DNA from: JBKEDG01 sp047973085
GTDB taxonomy: Bacteria > Bacillota_I > Bacilli_A > JBKEDG01
Assembly: GCA_047973085.1 (NCBI GenBank)
Contig: JBKEBI010000022.1
Span: forward strand, 1 to 34,860
Direction: 5' to 3'
DNA: 34,860 nucleotides
Part shown: in pieces, positions 1 through 8,595 of the stretch
Layout: every line of letters begins with the position of its first letter
Numbering within the stretch: the stretch's first letter is position 1
Notes under the pieces: model-generated
Told to the model about the DNA's origin: nothing
Databases searched by the model: none
The model's input: only the letters and a program-made list of their open reading frames with translations
Program-made: the position numbers and the translations under genes

Positions 1-84
1 TACACCTGTTCCCATTCCGAACACAGCAGTTAAGCACTTTTGCGCTAATTGTAGTACTTCTGTGCGAGACTTAGTCATTGCCGG
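1..84 (+). rRNA. rrf: 5S ribosomal RNA, 3' part
   Basis: The window opens inside a 5S rRNA gene. The conserved stretch CCCATTCCGAACACAGCAG and the following GTTAAGC are the loop B/helix III region of bacterial 5S rRNA. The sequence then runs through the helix IV/V arm to GCCGG at about 80-84, where the mature 3' end is expected because a T-rich stretch starts at once. The 5' part lies outside the window, so an rRNA operon probably ends here. The exact 3' end is uncertain by a few bases because the pairing 5' strand is not visible. Confidence 0.93.
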
Positions 85-115
85 TCTTTTTTTTTGCTCT
101 TTTTTTCCTTTTTTG
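85..115 (+). terminator. T-rich terminator of the rRNA operon
   Basis: Immediately after the 5S gene comes a run of nine T, then a second and a third T run, separated by GCTC and CC. The 5S terminal helix could serve as the hairpin; no separate hairpin is visible. This is the expected place for the end of an rRNA operon, and the next promoter starts at 116. Confidence 0.5.
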
Positions 116-146
116 TTGACTCTTACATTATGAGAGAGTATATAAT
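116..146 (+). promoter_or_regulatory. merR-type promoter with 19-bp spacer and operator dyad
   Basis: TTGACT (116-121) and TATAAT (141-146) are separated by 19 bp instead of 17. Between and overlapping them is an inverted repeat ACTCT (119-123) / AGAGT (135-139). Overlong spacers with a dyad between -35 and -10 are the hallmark of promoters that MerR-family activators untwist. The gene just downstream encodes such a protein, so autoregulation is likely. Confidence 0.7.
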
Positions 147-187
147 ATAATTGTAATATATTACAGAACAATTATAAGGAGGATTTT

Positions 188-1009
188 ATGTATAAAATTG
201 GTGAATTTTCTAGACTATCTAAAATAACTGTTAGAATGTTAAGGCATTATGATGAAGTAAATTTATTAAAGCCTATTCATATTGATCAATTTACAGGATA
301 TAGATATTATTCTTCAAGTCAGTTGTCAAAATCAAGGTATATTGTATTATATAGAGATATGGGTTTTGGCGTGGATGAAATTAAGGAACTGATTAATTCT
401 AATACAAGTGATGTAGAGAAGCTTTTATTAAATAAGCTTGAAGAAACTTCTAATAGTATTAGTAAAGAAAATGATAGATTAAAACTTATAAAAATCAGGA
501 TGAAAAGTCTTGGGAAGGAGAGTAATATGAAGAATAAGGTTGAAGTTAAAAGTATTTCTAGTATAAAAGTTATTTCTCTAAGAAATATTATTCCAAATTA
601 TTATGCTGAAGGTGATCTATGGGCAAAATTAGGAAAATATGCTGAGGAAAATAAAATTGAAGTTACAAATGACGTGGAATCAACAGGAATTACAATATAT
701 TATGATGATGAGTGGAAACAAGATGATTGTGATGTTGAAGTATGCATGAAAGTTAAGGTGCTAGGAAAAAGTACAGGGGACATAGTTTTTAAGGAAATAG
801 AAGCTATAGAAAAAGTTGCATGTATTAATGTGGAAGGTAATTACGATAAACTGAGTGAAGGATATGCAACTCTAGGACAGTGGATTGAAGAAAATGACTA
901 TACTATATGCGGTAATTGCAGGCAAATCAATATAAAGCATCCTAGTAACGAGAGAAATCCGGATAAATATTTAACAGAAATCCAAATACCTATAGATAAG
1001 CTAAACTAA
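188..1009 (+). CDS. MerR family transcriptional regulator with GyrI-like effector-binding domain
   Basis: The N-terminal 70 residues are a MerR winged helix-turn-helix: YKIGEFSRLSKITVRMLRHY, then a Tyr-rich wing (GYRYYSSSQL) and GFGVDEIKEL. Residues about 75-110 form the dimerisation helix, rich in Leu, Lys and Glu. Residues about 117-273 resemble the GyrI/BmrR-like multidrug-binding domain. The length (273 residues) fits BmrR-type regulators, which sense lipophilic cations or drugs. An AGGAGG site at 178-183 fixes the ATG. The promoter at 116-146 has the 19-bp spacer that these proteins act on. No efflux pump lies beside it, so the target may be itself or a distant gene. A terminator at 1018-1054 isolates it from the purine operon. 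The ligand is not predictable from sequence. Confidence 0.88.
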   Translation: MYKIGEFSRLSKITVRMLRHYDEVNLLKPIHIDQFTGYRYYSSSQLSKSRYIVLYRDMGFGVDEIKELINSNTSDVEKLLLNKLEETSNSISKENDRLKLIKIRMKSLGKESNMKNKVEVKSISSIKVISLRNIIPNYYAEGDLWAKLGKYAEENKIEVTNDVESTGITIYYDDEWKQDDCDVEVCMKVKVLGKSTGDIVFKEIEAIEKVACINVEGNYDKLSEGYATLGQWIEENDYTICGNCRQINIKHPSNERNPDKYLTEIQIPIDKLN

Positions 1010-1017
1010 AAATATTT

Positions 1018-1054
1018 CTCAGCATTATAATAATTGCTGAGTTTTCTATTTTAT
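1018..1054 (+). terminator. Rho-independent terminator of the merR-like gene
   Basis: Perfect 7-bp stem CTCAGCA (1018-1024) / TGCTGAG (1035-1041) with an AT loop, followed by TTTTCTATTTTA. It begins 9 bp after the stop codon. Confidence 0.85.
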
Positions 1055-1074
1055 GAATTATTTCTTGTTAATAG

Positions 1075-1103
1075 TAGTTATAGTTAATTATATATGTTAT
1101 AAT
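1075..1103 (+). promoter_or_regulatory. Promoter of the purine operon (extended -10)
   Basis: A perfect -10 TATAAT (1098-1103) is preceded by TGT, giving the extended -10 TGTTATAAT. The -35 TAGTTA (1075-1080) is weak at 17-bp spacing. Transcription would start near 1110, just before the aptamer. Confidence 0.7.
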
Positions 1104-1121
1104 GTACTTGTAAATTGAATA

Positions 1122-1195
1122 TTTTTTGTATAACTGCCCTGATATGGTGGGCGAGTATCTACCTTGAAACCGTAAAATTCAAGACTACAAAAACA
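1122..1195 (+). promoter_or_regulatory. Guanine (purine) riboswitch aptamer
   Basis: All parts of the purine aptamer can be seen. P1 is TTTTTGTA (1123-1130) with TACAAAAA (1186-1193). P2 is GCCC (1136-1139) / GGGC (1149-1152), with the conserved loop GATATGG (1141-1147). The core GTATCTACC is at 1155-1163. P3 is CTTGAA (1163-1168) / TTCAAG (1178-1183), with the loop core CCGTAAA (1170-1176). The J3/1 segment reads GACTA. The C at the ligand-discriminating position (T in adenine riboswitches) predicts guanine/hypoxanthine as ligand. It precedes the complete IMP synthesis operon, so ligand binding should shut that operon off. Confidence 0.95.
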
Positions 1196-1252
1196 GAGGA
1201 AATGTTATTTTTAGCATGCTTGTTTTTGTAGTGAAAACAAGTATGTTTTTTT
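1185..1252 (+). terminator. Riboswitch expression platform: terminator and competing antiterminator
   Basis: Terminator: CATGCTTGTTTT (1215-1226) pairs with AAAACAAGTATG (1234-1245), 12 bp with one G-T pair, followed by seven T (1246-1252). Antiterminator: CTACAAAAACA (1185-1195), which includes the 3' strand of P1, pairs perfectly over 11 bp with TGTTTTTGTAG (1221-1231). The two structures are mutually exclusive, so guanine-bound P1 leaves the terminator free to form. This is transcriptional attenuation of an OFF switch. Confidence 0.92.
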
Positions 1253-1270
1253 ATTTGATAAGGAGGAAAT

Positions 1271-1732
1271 ATGGTAAAAGTAGCAGTAATAATGGGATCA
1301 AAGAGTGATTGGTCAGTAATGAAAGATAGTGTGGATGTATTAGAGGAATTTGATATTTTATGTGATTATAAAATAGTTAGCGCTCATCGAACGCCTGAGT
1401 ACATGTTTGAATTTGCTAAAAAATGTGATTATGACATAATTATTGCAGGTGCAGGTGGAGCTGCTCATCTACCTGGAATGGTAGCTGCCATTACTACTAC
1501 ACCAGTAATTGGTGTACCAATAAAATCCTCAAGCCTTTCTGGAATTGATTCATTATTATCAATTGTTCAAATGCCTGGAGGAGTACCAGTAGCTACAGTT
1601 GCAATAAATCAGGCTAAAAATGCAGGGCTTCTTGCAGTTTCTATTTTGGCAATTAACGATATAAGATTAAAGGAAAAGCTTTTTAATTATAGAAGATATA
1701 TGAATAAAGTAGTGATGGAGGATACACTATAA
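1271..1732 (+). CDS. purE: N5-carboxyaminoimidazole ribonucleotide mutase
   Basis: Class I PurE, which converts N5-CAIR (made by PurK) to CAIR in IMP synthesis. The signature motifs are present in order: GSKSDW near residue 9, SAHRTPEYM near residue 38, AGAGGAAHLPGM near residue 60 and QMPGGVPVATVA near residue 100. The length of 153 residues is slightly below the usual 160-170. The start follows AGGAGG at 1261-1266. It is the first gene after the guanine riboswitch; purK begins two bases after its stop. Because PurK is encoded next door, the PurK-dependent mutase type is expected rather than the class II AIR carboxylase. Confidence 0.96.
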   Translation: MVKVAVIMGSKSDWSVMKDSVDVLEEFDILCDYKIVSAHRTPEYMFEFAKKCDYDIIIAGAGGAAHLPGMVAAITTTPVIGVPIKSSSLSGIDSLLSIVQMPGGVPVATVAINQAKNAGLLAVSILAINDIRLKEKLFNYRRYMNKVVMEDTL

Positions 1733-1733
1733 A

Positions 1734-2807
1734 ATGAAAATTGGTATTATTGGTGGAGGACAGCTGGGTATGATGATGGCTGAGGCTGGAAAATTACAGG
1801 GACATACAATTTACAGTCTTGACCCTAGCAGTAATTGTTCTATTTTAAAGTTTTCGAGTAAGCATTATTGCTGTGATTTTGATGATAAAAGTTGTATAGA
1901 AAAGTTGTGTAAGGAAGTTGATATACTCACTTACGAGTTTGAAAACATTGACTATGAAGTCGTATCTCAACTTGAGAAAGAATACCTAATTTATCCTAGT
2001 TCGAAATTATTATATTACAGTCAAAATAGATTTGTTGAAAAAAGTTTTGCCAAGCAACTTGGAATAAAAACAGTAAATTTCACTAAAGTTTCTAGTGTGG
2101 AAGAATTGAAATCTATATACAATGGGAATAAATCAGTTTTAAAAACACTTAGTGGAGGATATGACGGGAAAGGACAAGCTATTATATCTATTAATATAAG
2201 TAAAGCTGCAATTGATTTAGTTAATAGCAGTGAGTGTATTTTAGAAGAATTCATTGAGTATGACTACGAAGCGAGCGTAATAATTACAAGAAAATTGAAT
2301 GGAGAGATACAATTTTTTCCATTAGTGAAAAATATTCATAAAAATAATATTTTATTTCAAACAATAGCAACTAATTTTATTGATAAAAAACTTGAGAAAA
2401 AAGCAAGAGATTATGGAAGACTATTAGCTGAGTCACTAAATTTATGTGGGACTCTTTCTATAGAGTTTTTTATAAAAGATAATCAGCTTATTTTTAATGA
2501 GATGGCACCTAGGCCACATAACTCAGGGCATTATACAATTGAAGGGTGTAATGTTAGTCAGTTTGCTAATCATATTAGAGCTATTGTAGATGACGATTTA
2601 GTTAAACCAATTTTAAAGTATGAATCAATGATGTTTAATATTTTAGGTGAGGATATAAATAAAGATTTTAGCCTATATGGTGGAGCTTTTCATAATTATA
2701 ATAAGAGTAAAGTGGTTAAAAATAGAAAGATGGGGCATATTACTTTTGTCGCAGAAAGTGTTAGCGAATTAAATAATAAAATACAAAAATATTTGGAGGA
2801 TTTATAA
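1734..2807 (+). CDS. purK: N5-carboxyaminoimidazole ribonucleotide synthase (ATP-grasp)
   Basis: PurK uses ATP and bicarbonate to carboxylate AIR, giving N5-CAIR for PurE. The N terminus is the typical MKIGIIGGGQLGMMMAEAGK nucleotide fold. The ATP-grasp body includes KTLSGGYDGKGQ near residue 137, LEEFIEYDYEASVI near residue 170 and the late motif FNEMAPRPHNSGHYTIE near residue 254. The length of 357 residues is normal for the family (about 350-390). The stop codon shares its last A with the ATG of purL (TAATG), so the two are probably translationally coupled. Confidence 0.95.
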   Translation: MKIGIIGGGQLGMMMAEAGKLQGHTIYSLDPSSNCSILKFSSKHYCCDFDDKSCIEKLCKEVDILTYEFENIDYEVVSQLEKEYLIYPSSKLLYYSQNRFVEKSFAKQLGIKTVNFTKVSSVEELKSIYNGNKSVLKTLSGGYDGKGQAIISINISKAAIDLVNSSECILEEFIEYDYEASVIITRKLNGEIQFFPLVKNIHKNNILFQTIATNFIDKKLEKKARDYGRLLAESLNLCGTLSIEFFIKDNQLIFNEMAPRPHNSGHYTIEGCNVSQFANHIRAIVDDDLVKPILKYESMMFNILGEDINKDFSLYGGAFHNYNKSKVVKNRKMGHITFVAESVSELNNKIQKYLEDL

Positions 2808-5800
2808 TGATATCAAAAAGAGTATATGTGGAAAAACAGGATCAGTTCAATTTAGAAGTAAAAGAATTAGTGAATGATATAGCCTCAAGTTTAGAGATTA
2901 ATCTTAATAACTTGAGAATTCTAAATATCTATGATTTGATTGATATAAATGAAGAAAAACTGAATATGTATGTAAGTGAAGTTTTGTTAGAGCCAGTTAC
3001 CGATACTTATTGTTATGATATAGATTTAAAAAATAAGTCATACTTTGCAGTGGAGTATTTACCAGGACAATTTGATCAACGTGCAGAAAGTACAATGCAG
3101 TGCTTGAAGTTAATTGATGAGGATTTTAATGGGGTGGTTACAAGTGGCAAAATTTTTATTTTTAATAAAGTTAGTGAAGAAGAATTAATTAAAATAAAAG
3201 AGTATTACATTAATACTGTTGAAAGCCGTGAAAAAGATTTATCTATAATTAATGTAGATGTGGATATAAATGTTAAGGATGTAGAAATAATCAAAAACTT
3301 TATTACTATGAATAATAAAGAATTAAGCCAATTTTTTAATGATAATAATCTTGCAATGAATTTTGATGATTTAGTGCATATTCAGGATTATTTTAAAGCT
3401 GAAAAGCGTAATATCACTGAGACAGAACTTTTACTTCTTGATACTTATTGGTCAGATCATTGTAGACATACTACATTTGAAACTGTTTTAGAAAATATTG
3501 ATTTTAAGGATGGAATTTTAAAATCAAAGTTTGAGGAAATTTTTGATAGATATCACGAAATGAGAAAAGAATTAAGCAAAGAAGAAAAGCCAGTAACTCT
3601 AATGGATATGGCGACGATATGTGCGAAGTATCAAAGATCATTGGGTATTTTAGATAATTTGGAAATTAGTGATGAAGTTAATGCAAGTAGTATTTATGTG
3701 AATGTTGATGTTAATGGGAAAAATGAGAAATGGCTATTAATGCTAAAGAATGAGACGCATAATCACCCTACAGAAATTGAACCTTTTGGAGGGGCTTCAA
3801 CTTGTGTTGGTGGAGCTATTCGAGATCCTCTTTCAGGAAGAAGCTATGTTTATCAAGCAATGAGAATAAGTGGTAGTGGTAATCCATTTGAAAAAGTAAG
3901 AGATACTTTAAAGTACAAACTTCCACAAAAAACTATTAGTAAAATTTCAGCAAATGGGTATAGTTCTTACGGTAATCAAATTGGACTCACAACTACTTAT
4001 GTACGTGAGATTGTAGATAGAAGTTATGTTGCTAAACACCTAGAAGTTGGAGCTGTTGTAGGAGCAGTACCTGCTAAAAATATTAAGCGAGAAACTCCTG
4101 ATGTTGGAGATGTGATAATTCTTTTGGGAGGAAAGACTGGAAGAGATGGAATAGGTGGGGCGACAGGATCATCAAAAGAGCATGATAAAGACTCGCTTGA
4201 TAAATTGGGAGCACAAGTACAGAAAGGAAATGCTATTGAGGAAAGAAAGATTCAAAGGTTATTTAGAAATAGTGAAGTAACTAAGATGATAAAGAAGTGT
4301 AACGATTTTGGTGCAGGTGGAGTTGCAGTAAGTATTGGTGAGATTGCCGAAAGCATTGAAATTGATTTAGATCAAGTATCACTTAAATATAAAGGTTTAA
4401 ATGGAACAGAAATTACACTTTCAGAATCACAAGAGCGCATGAGTGTTGTTGTTAGTAGTGCAGATGCCAAAAGGTTTATTGAGCTTTCTAATATAGAAAA
4501 TATTGAGGCGAGAGTTGTTGCTAAGGTAACTGATGATAATAGATTAAGAATAATTTGGAATAATCAAACTATAGTAGATATTTCAAGAGAATTTATTGCA
4601 ACTAATGGGGTTCGCAAACATAATAATGTTGTTGTTGAGAATAACTTTAGTACTGATGATTTTAAGTTAAATAAGAATTTATATCAATTATTAAATGATG
4701 ATAATGTTGCTAGTCAAAAAGGTCTTGTTGAAATGTTTGATTCTACAATTGGTGCAACTACAGTGCTGATGCCATTTGGAGGAAAAAATTATTTAACTCC
4801 TGTGCAAGTAGGTGTTCAAAAAGTTCCAGTTTTAAAGGGAAATACTGATACTTGTAGTATATTATCATATGGATTTAATCCTCGTATTGCATCTACTTCA
4901 GCTTTCCATGGTGCTATTTATGCAGTAATTGAGTCAATTACAAAAATTATAGCATGTGGAGGTAATTTAGCTAATACAAGAGTATCATTTCAAGAATATT
5001 TTGAAAAATTAGGAGACGATGCAGTTAAGTGGGGAAAACCCTTTCAAGCATTACTTGGGGCACTTTACGCTCAAGATGAGTTAAGTGTTGCTGCAATTGG
5101 TGGTAAAGATAGTATGAGTGGAACTTTTCAAGATATTAATGTAATCCCTACTTTAATTTCTTTTGGACTATGTCCCGGGAAATCATCAAATATAATTTCA
5201 CCTGAATTTAAAGCCACTGGCAACTATATATATATATTTAAACATGATAGTGATGATAATCAGCTTCCTAATTTCAAGCAATTAAAATCAATCTATAAAA
5301 GTGTTGAGAAGTTAATTCAAAATAAGATTATTATTAGTGCTTATGCTGTTGAATATGGAATAGCTGAGGCAGTAGCTAAGATGAGTTTTGGAAATGATGT
5401 ATGTGCAAGAATCAATACCAATTTATCTCTTTATGATTTAAATTATGGTTCAATAGTTGTAGAGTCATGTGTTGAAATTGATGATAAAAATGCTGTTTTA
5501 ATTGGAAAAACAAGTGAGGAATTAGTAATAAATTCTGAAGTTTATGATTTAGAAAAGTTAAAAAATATTTGGTTAAATAAATATGATAAGTTATTTAAAG
5601 TAGTAAACAATGAAAAATTAGATACTATAAATATTAATTATAATAAGAAATATGAAAAATCTATTGCTGAAACCGCATTTGCATTTATTCCAGTTTTTCC
5701 TGGTACAAATTGTGAATATGATATGGAAAAAGCATTTAATAATGTAGGTATTGATACAGAGATGTTTGTATTTAGAAATCAAACTACAGAAGAAATAAAA

Positions 5801-6484
5801 AGCTCTATTAATAATATGGCAAGTATGATTGATAAAACAAATATTTTAGTGTTATCAGGTGGATTTTCTGCAGCTGATGAACCTGATGGAAGTGGAAAAT
5901 ATATTGCTTCAATTTTAAAAAATATTAAAGTTCGTACAGCAATTGAAGAGTTACTTGCTAGAGGGGGACTTATTATTGGGATTTGCAATGGATTTCAGGC
6001 TTTAGTAAAGTGTGGGCTATTACCATATGGAAAATTTGGTATGGTTGATGATTCAAGTCCAACACTGTTTAAGAATAAAATTTCAAGACATGTTTCACAA
6101 TTTGTAAACACTAAAGTGATGTCAAATGCGTCTCCATGGCTTAGAGATTTTAAAGTTGGAGAAATACATAAAGTACCTATTAGTCATGGTGAAGGTCAAT
6201 TTGTTATAGGTGAGAATTTAGCTAAACAATTGTTTGAAAATGGACAAGTAGCTTTTTGTTATTGTGATAGTAAAGGAAATATTACAGGATCTAGTAATGA
6301 GTCTCCAAATGATTCAAGTTATGCGATTGAAGGAATAATTTCACCTTGTGGACAAATTTTAGGTAAGATGGCCCATAGTGAAAGGTATGATGAAGGATTG
6401 TATAAAAATATTGCAGATGTATGTAAGCAAAAATTATTTGAAAACGTGACTGGATATTTTAAGGGAGGTAGCGACAGTGAATAA
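2807..6484 (+). CDS. purL: Phosphoribosylformylglycinamidine synthase, single-chain form
   Basis: This enzyme converts FGAR, glutamine and ATP to FGAM. It is the large one-chain type (1225 residues): an N-terminal PurS-like part, two tandem AIRS-like ATP-binding units, and a C-terminal class I glutamine amidotransferase. Visible motifs are LDTYWSDHCRHTTF near residue 210, ETHNHPTEIEPFGGAST near residue 322, and DFGAGGVAVSIGEIAESI near residue 503. The amidotransferase starts at PVFPGTNCEYDMEKA near residue 964, has its nucleophile in GICNGFQAL near residue 1059 and its His/Glu in SHGEGQF near residue 1126. Bacillus splits this enzyme into PurS, PurQ and PurL; none of those is needed here. An AGGAGG-like site lies inside the end of purK. 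The 3' end overlaps purC by 8 bp. Confidence 0.96.
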   Translation: MISKRVYVEKQDQFNLEVKELVNDIASSLEINLNNLRILNIYDLIDINEEKLNMYVSEVLLEPVTDTYCYDIDLKNKSYFAVEYLPGQFDQRAESTMQCLKLIDEDFNGVVTSGKIFIFNKVSEEELIKIKEYYINTVESREKDLSIINVDVDINVKDVEIIKNFITMNNKELSQFFNDNNLAMNFDDLVHIQDYFKAEKRNITETELLLLDTYWSDHCRHTTFETVLENIDFKDGILKSKFEEIFDRYHEMRKELSKEEKPVTLMDMATICAKYQRSLGILDNLEISDEVNASSIYVNVDVNGKNEKWLLMLKNETHNHPTEIEPFGGASTCVGGAIRDPLSGRSYVYQAMRISGSGNPFEKVRDTLKYKLPQKTISKISANGYSSYGNQIGLTTTYVREIVDRSYVAKHLEVGAVVGAVPAKNIKRETPDVGDVIILLGGKTGRDGIGGATGSSKEHDKDSLDKLGAQVQKGNAIEERKIQRLFRNSEVTKMIKKCNDFGAGGVAVSIGEIAESIEIDLDQVSLKYKGLNGTEITLSESQERMSVVVSSADAKRFIELSNIENIEARVVAKVTDDNRLRIIWNNQTIVDISREFIATNGVRKHNNVVVENNFSTDDFKLNKNLYQLLNDDNVASQKGLVEMFDSTIGATTVLMPFGGKNYLTPVQVGVQKVPVLKGNTDTCSILSYGFNPRIASTSAFHGAIYAVIESITKIIACGGNLANTRVSFQEYFEKLGDDAVKWGKPFQALLGALYAQDELSVAAIGGKDSMSGTFQDINVIPTLISFGLCPGKSSNIISPEFKATGNYIYIFKHDSDDNQLPNFKQLKSIYKSVEKLIQNKIIISAYAVEYGIAEAVAKMSFGNDVCARINTNLSLYDLNYGSIVVESCVEIDDKNAVLIGKTSEELVINSEVYDLEKLKNIWLNKYDKLFKVVNNEKLDTININYNKKYEKSIAETAFAFIPVFPGTNCEYDMEKAFNNVGIDTEMFVFRNQTTEEIKSSINNMASMIDKTNILVLSGGFSAADEPDGSGKYIASILKNIKVRTAIEELLARGGLIIGICNGFQALVKCGLLPYGKFGMVDDSSPTLFKNKISRHVSQFVNTKVMSNASPWLRDFKVGEIHKVPISHGEGQFVIGENLAKQLFENGQVAFCYCDSKGNITGSSNESPNDSSYAIEGIISPCGQILGKMAHSERYDEGLYKNIADVCKQKLFENVTGYFKGGSDSE

Positions 6485-7181
6485 GGAATTTTTATATGAA
6501 GGGAAAGCAAAAATTATTTATAAATATGGTAGAGATATTTTAGTTCATTATAAAGATGATGCCACTGCTTTTAATGGAGAGAAGAAAGGTTTAATAGAAA
6601 ACAAGGGAATTATCAACAATAAAATTACAGCGATAATTTATAAATATTTAAATAAAAATGGTGTTTCTACTCATTTTATAGAAATGCTTAATGAAAGAGA
6701 GCAACTTTGTAAAAAAGTTGATATTATTCCTTTAGAAGTAATAGTGAGAAATACAGTTGCTGGTTCAATGGCTAAACGCTATGGTCTTGTAGAAGGAATA
6801 AAACTTTCTACTCCGGTATTTGAATTAAGCTATAAAAATGATGATTTAAATGATCCATTAATTAATGATTATCATGTGCTTGCAATGAATTTATGTAGTG
6901 AAAATGAATTATCAAAATTATATGAAATGGCTAAGATAATAAATGAATTATTAATAAAATTATTCTCAAGAATTGGAATTTATTTAGTAGATATGAAATT
7001 TGAATTTGGAAAAGATAGCACAGGTAATATAGTGCTTGCTGATGAAATAAGCCCTGATACATGTAGACTTTGGGATGTCGAAACTAATCTGAAAATGGAT
7101 AAAGATAGATTTAGAAGAGATTTAGGAAATGTAGAAGAGGTATATATCGAAATTCTTAAGAGATTGGAGAAAATATGTTAA
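6477..7181 (+). CDS. purC: SAICAR synthetase
   Basis: This enzyme joins CAIR and aspartate to give SAICAR. The N terminus NKEFLYEGKAKIIYK, the motif IIPLEVIVRNTVAGS near residue 82, FEFGKDSTG near residue 176 and LADEISPDTCRLWD near residue 188 are family signatures. The length of 234 residues is standard. The start is GTG at 6477, chosen because AGGGAGG at 6462-6468 sits at the right distance and the protein then begins exactly like its homologues. It overlaps the end of purL by 8 bp and purF by 7 bp, which points to translational coupling. Confidence 0.95.
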   Translation: MNKEFLYEGKAKIIYKYGRDILVHYKDDATAFNGEKKGLIENKGIINNKITAIIYKYLNKNGVSTHFIEMLNEREQLCKKVDIIPLEVIVRNTVAGSMAKRYGLVEGIKLSTPVFELSYKNDDLNDPLINDYHVLAMNLCSENELSKLYEMAKIINELLIKLFSRIGIYLVDMKFEFGKDSTGNIVLADEISPDTCRLWDVETNLKMDKDRFRRDLGNVEEVYIEILKRLEKIC

Positions 7182-8587
7182 GGCTATTTGAATTAGATGA
7201 TGATAAATTTCATGAAGAATGTGGAGTTTTTGGAGTTTTTAATCAAAAAAATGCAAGTGAATTAGTATATTATGGTTTGCATGCACTTCAACATCGTGGA
7301 CAAGAAGGTTGTGGGATTGTTGTAAATAATGAAGGGAAATTTCAGCACCATAAAGGACTAGGTTTGGTGCAAGAAGTGTTTAATGAGAAAATTTTAGATA
7401 GTTTAGAAGGAAGTTCTTCAATTGGACATGTTAGGTATTCTACTGCAGGAGGAAATAACCTAGAGAATACTCAACCTTTTGTATTTCATGGTAATAGTAA
7501 TGCTTTTGCAATGTGTCATAATGGTAATATAGTTAATGCTAATGTTATTAAAGAAGATCTAGAGAAAACAGGTAGTATTTTTCATTCAAGTTCAGATTCA
7601 GAAATTATTGCACATTTAATAAGAAAAGAAAATTCAGATGATATAATTACCGATTTAAAAAATGCTTTAAAAAAACTTCAAGGAGCATTTGCATTTTTAT
7701 ATATGAATAATGATAAAATCTATGCAATGAGAGATAAATGGGGGTTGAGGCCACTTTCAATTGCTAAACTTGAAAATGGATATGTAATTAGTAGTGAAAC
7801 TTGTGCATTTGATCTTGTTGGAGCAGAATATATTCGAGATATAGCACCAGGAGAAATCGTAGAGATTTCTAAATTTGGGATTAATTCTTACCAATATGAT
7901 GTTCCTGATATGTATTTATGTGCGATGGAATTCATCTATTTTTCTAGGCCAGATACAAATATTGAGAGTACAAACGTGCATGCAACAAGAAAGCGTGCAG
8001 GAAAGCTTTTAGCAAAAAATTATGGTATTGATGCCGATATTGTTGTAGGTGTTCCTGACTCATCAATTTCAGCAGCAATTGGTTATGCTGAAGAGAGTGG
8101 TGTTCCATATGAAATGGGTTTAATAAAAAATAAATATGTGGGAAGAACTTTTATTCAACCTTCTCAAGAATTAAGAGAAAAAGGTGTTAAGTTGAAATTA
8201 TCTGCAGTTAAGAGTTTAGTTGAAAATAAGCGTGTTGTTATGGTAGATGACTCAATTGTAAGAGGTACAACTTCTAAGAAAATTGTGGAAATGTTAAAAC
8301 AGGCAGGGGCAAAGGAAGTTCATGTTAGAATAGCTTCTCCAAAAATTATTGCTCCGTGCTTCTATGGTGTTGATACTTCTACATATGAAGAATTAATTGC
8401 TGCTAAAATAAGCAAAGAAGAATTATGTGACCGAATTGGTGCTTCTTCTTTAGAGTTCTTGAGTTGTAGTGAAATTAAAGATGCAATCAAGAGTGTGAGT
8501 TCTAGCAAATGTGGTTTATGTCTTGCATGTTTTAATAAAAATTATCCAACAAAAATATATGATTCACTAGAAAATGCTAATAAATAG
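7175..8587 (+). CDS. purF: Amidophosphoribosyltransferase
   Basis: This is the first committed step, PRPP plus glutamine to phosphoribosylamine. The enzyme is made with a short propeptide: Cys16 in HEECGVFG should become the N-terminal nucleophile after processing, as in the B. subtilis type. The glutaminase half includes HRGQEGCGI and GHVRYST. The phosphoribosyltransferase half includes the PRPP loop VVMVDDSIVRGTT (residues 354-366). Cys249, Cys395, Cys449 and Cys452 match the spacing of the four ligands of the structural 4Fe-4S cluster of the Bacillus-type enzyme, so an oxygen-sensitive cluster is predicted. The length of 470 residues is normal. The family is feedback-inhibited by purine nucleotides. 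The start overlaps the end of purC. Confidence 0.96.
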   Translation: MLRLFELDDDKFHEECGVFGVFNQKNASELVYYGLHALQHRGQEGCGIVVNNEGKFQHHKGLGLVQEVFNEKILDSLEGSSSIGHVRYSTAGGNNLENTQPFVFHGNSNAFAMCHNGNIVNANVIKEDLEKTGSIFHSSSDSEIIAHLIRKENSDDIITDLKNALKKLQGAFAFLYMNNDKIYAMRDKWGLRPLSIAKLENGYVISSETCAFDLVGAEYIRDIAPGEIVEISKFGINSYQYDVPDMYLCAMEFIYFSRPDTNIESTNVHATRKRAGKLLAKNYGIDADIVVGVPDSSISAAIGYAEESGVPYEMGLIKNKYVGRTFIQPSQELREKGVKLKLSAVKSLVENKRVVMVDDSIVRGTTSKKIVEMLKQAGAKEVHVRIASPKIIAPCFYGVDTSTYEELIAAKISKEELCDRIGASSLEFLSCSEIKDAIKSVSSSKCGLCLACFNKNYPTKIYDSLENANK

Positions 8588-8595
8588 GAGGAATT

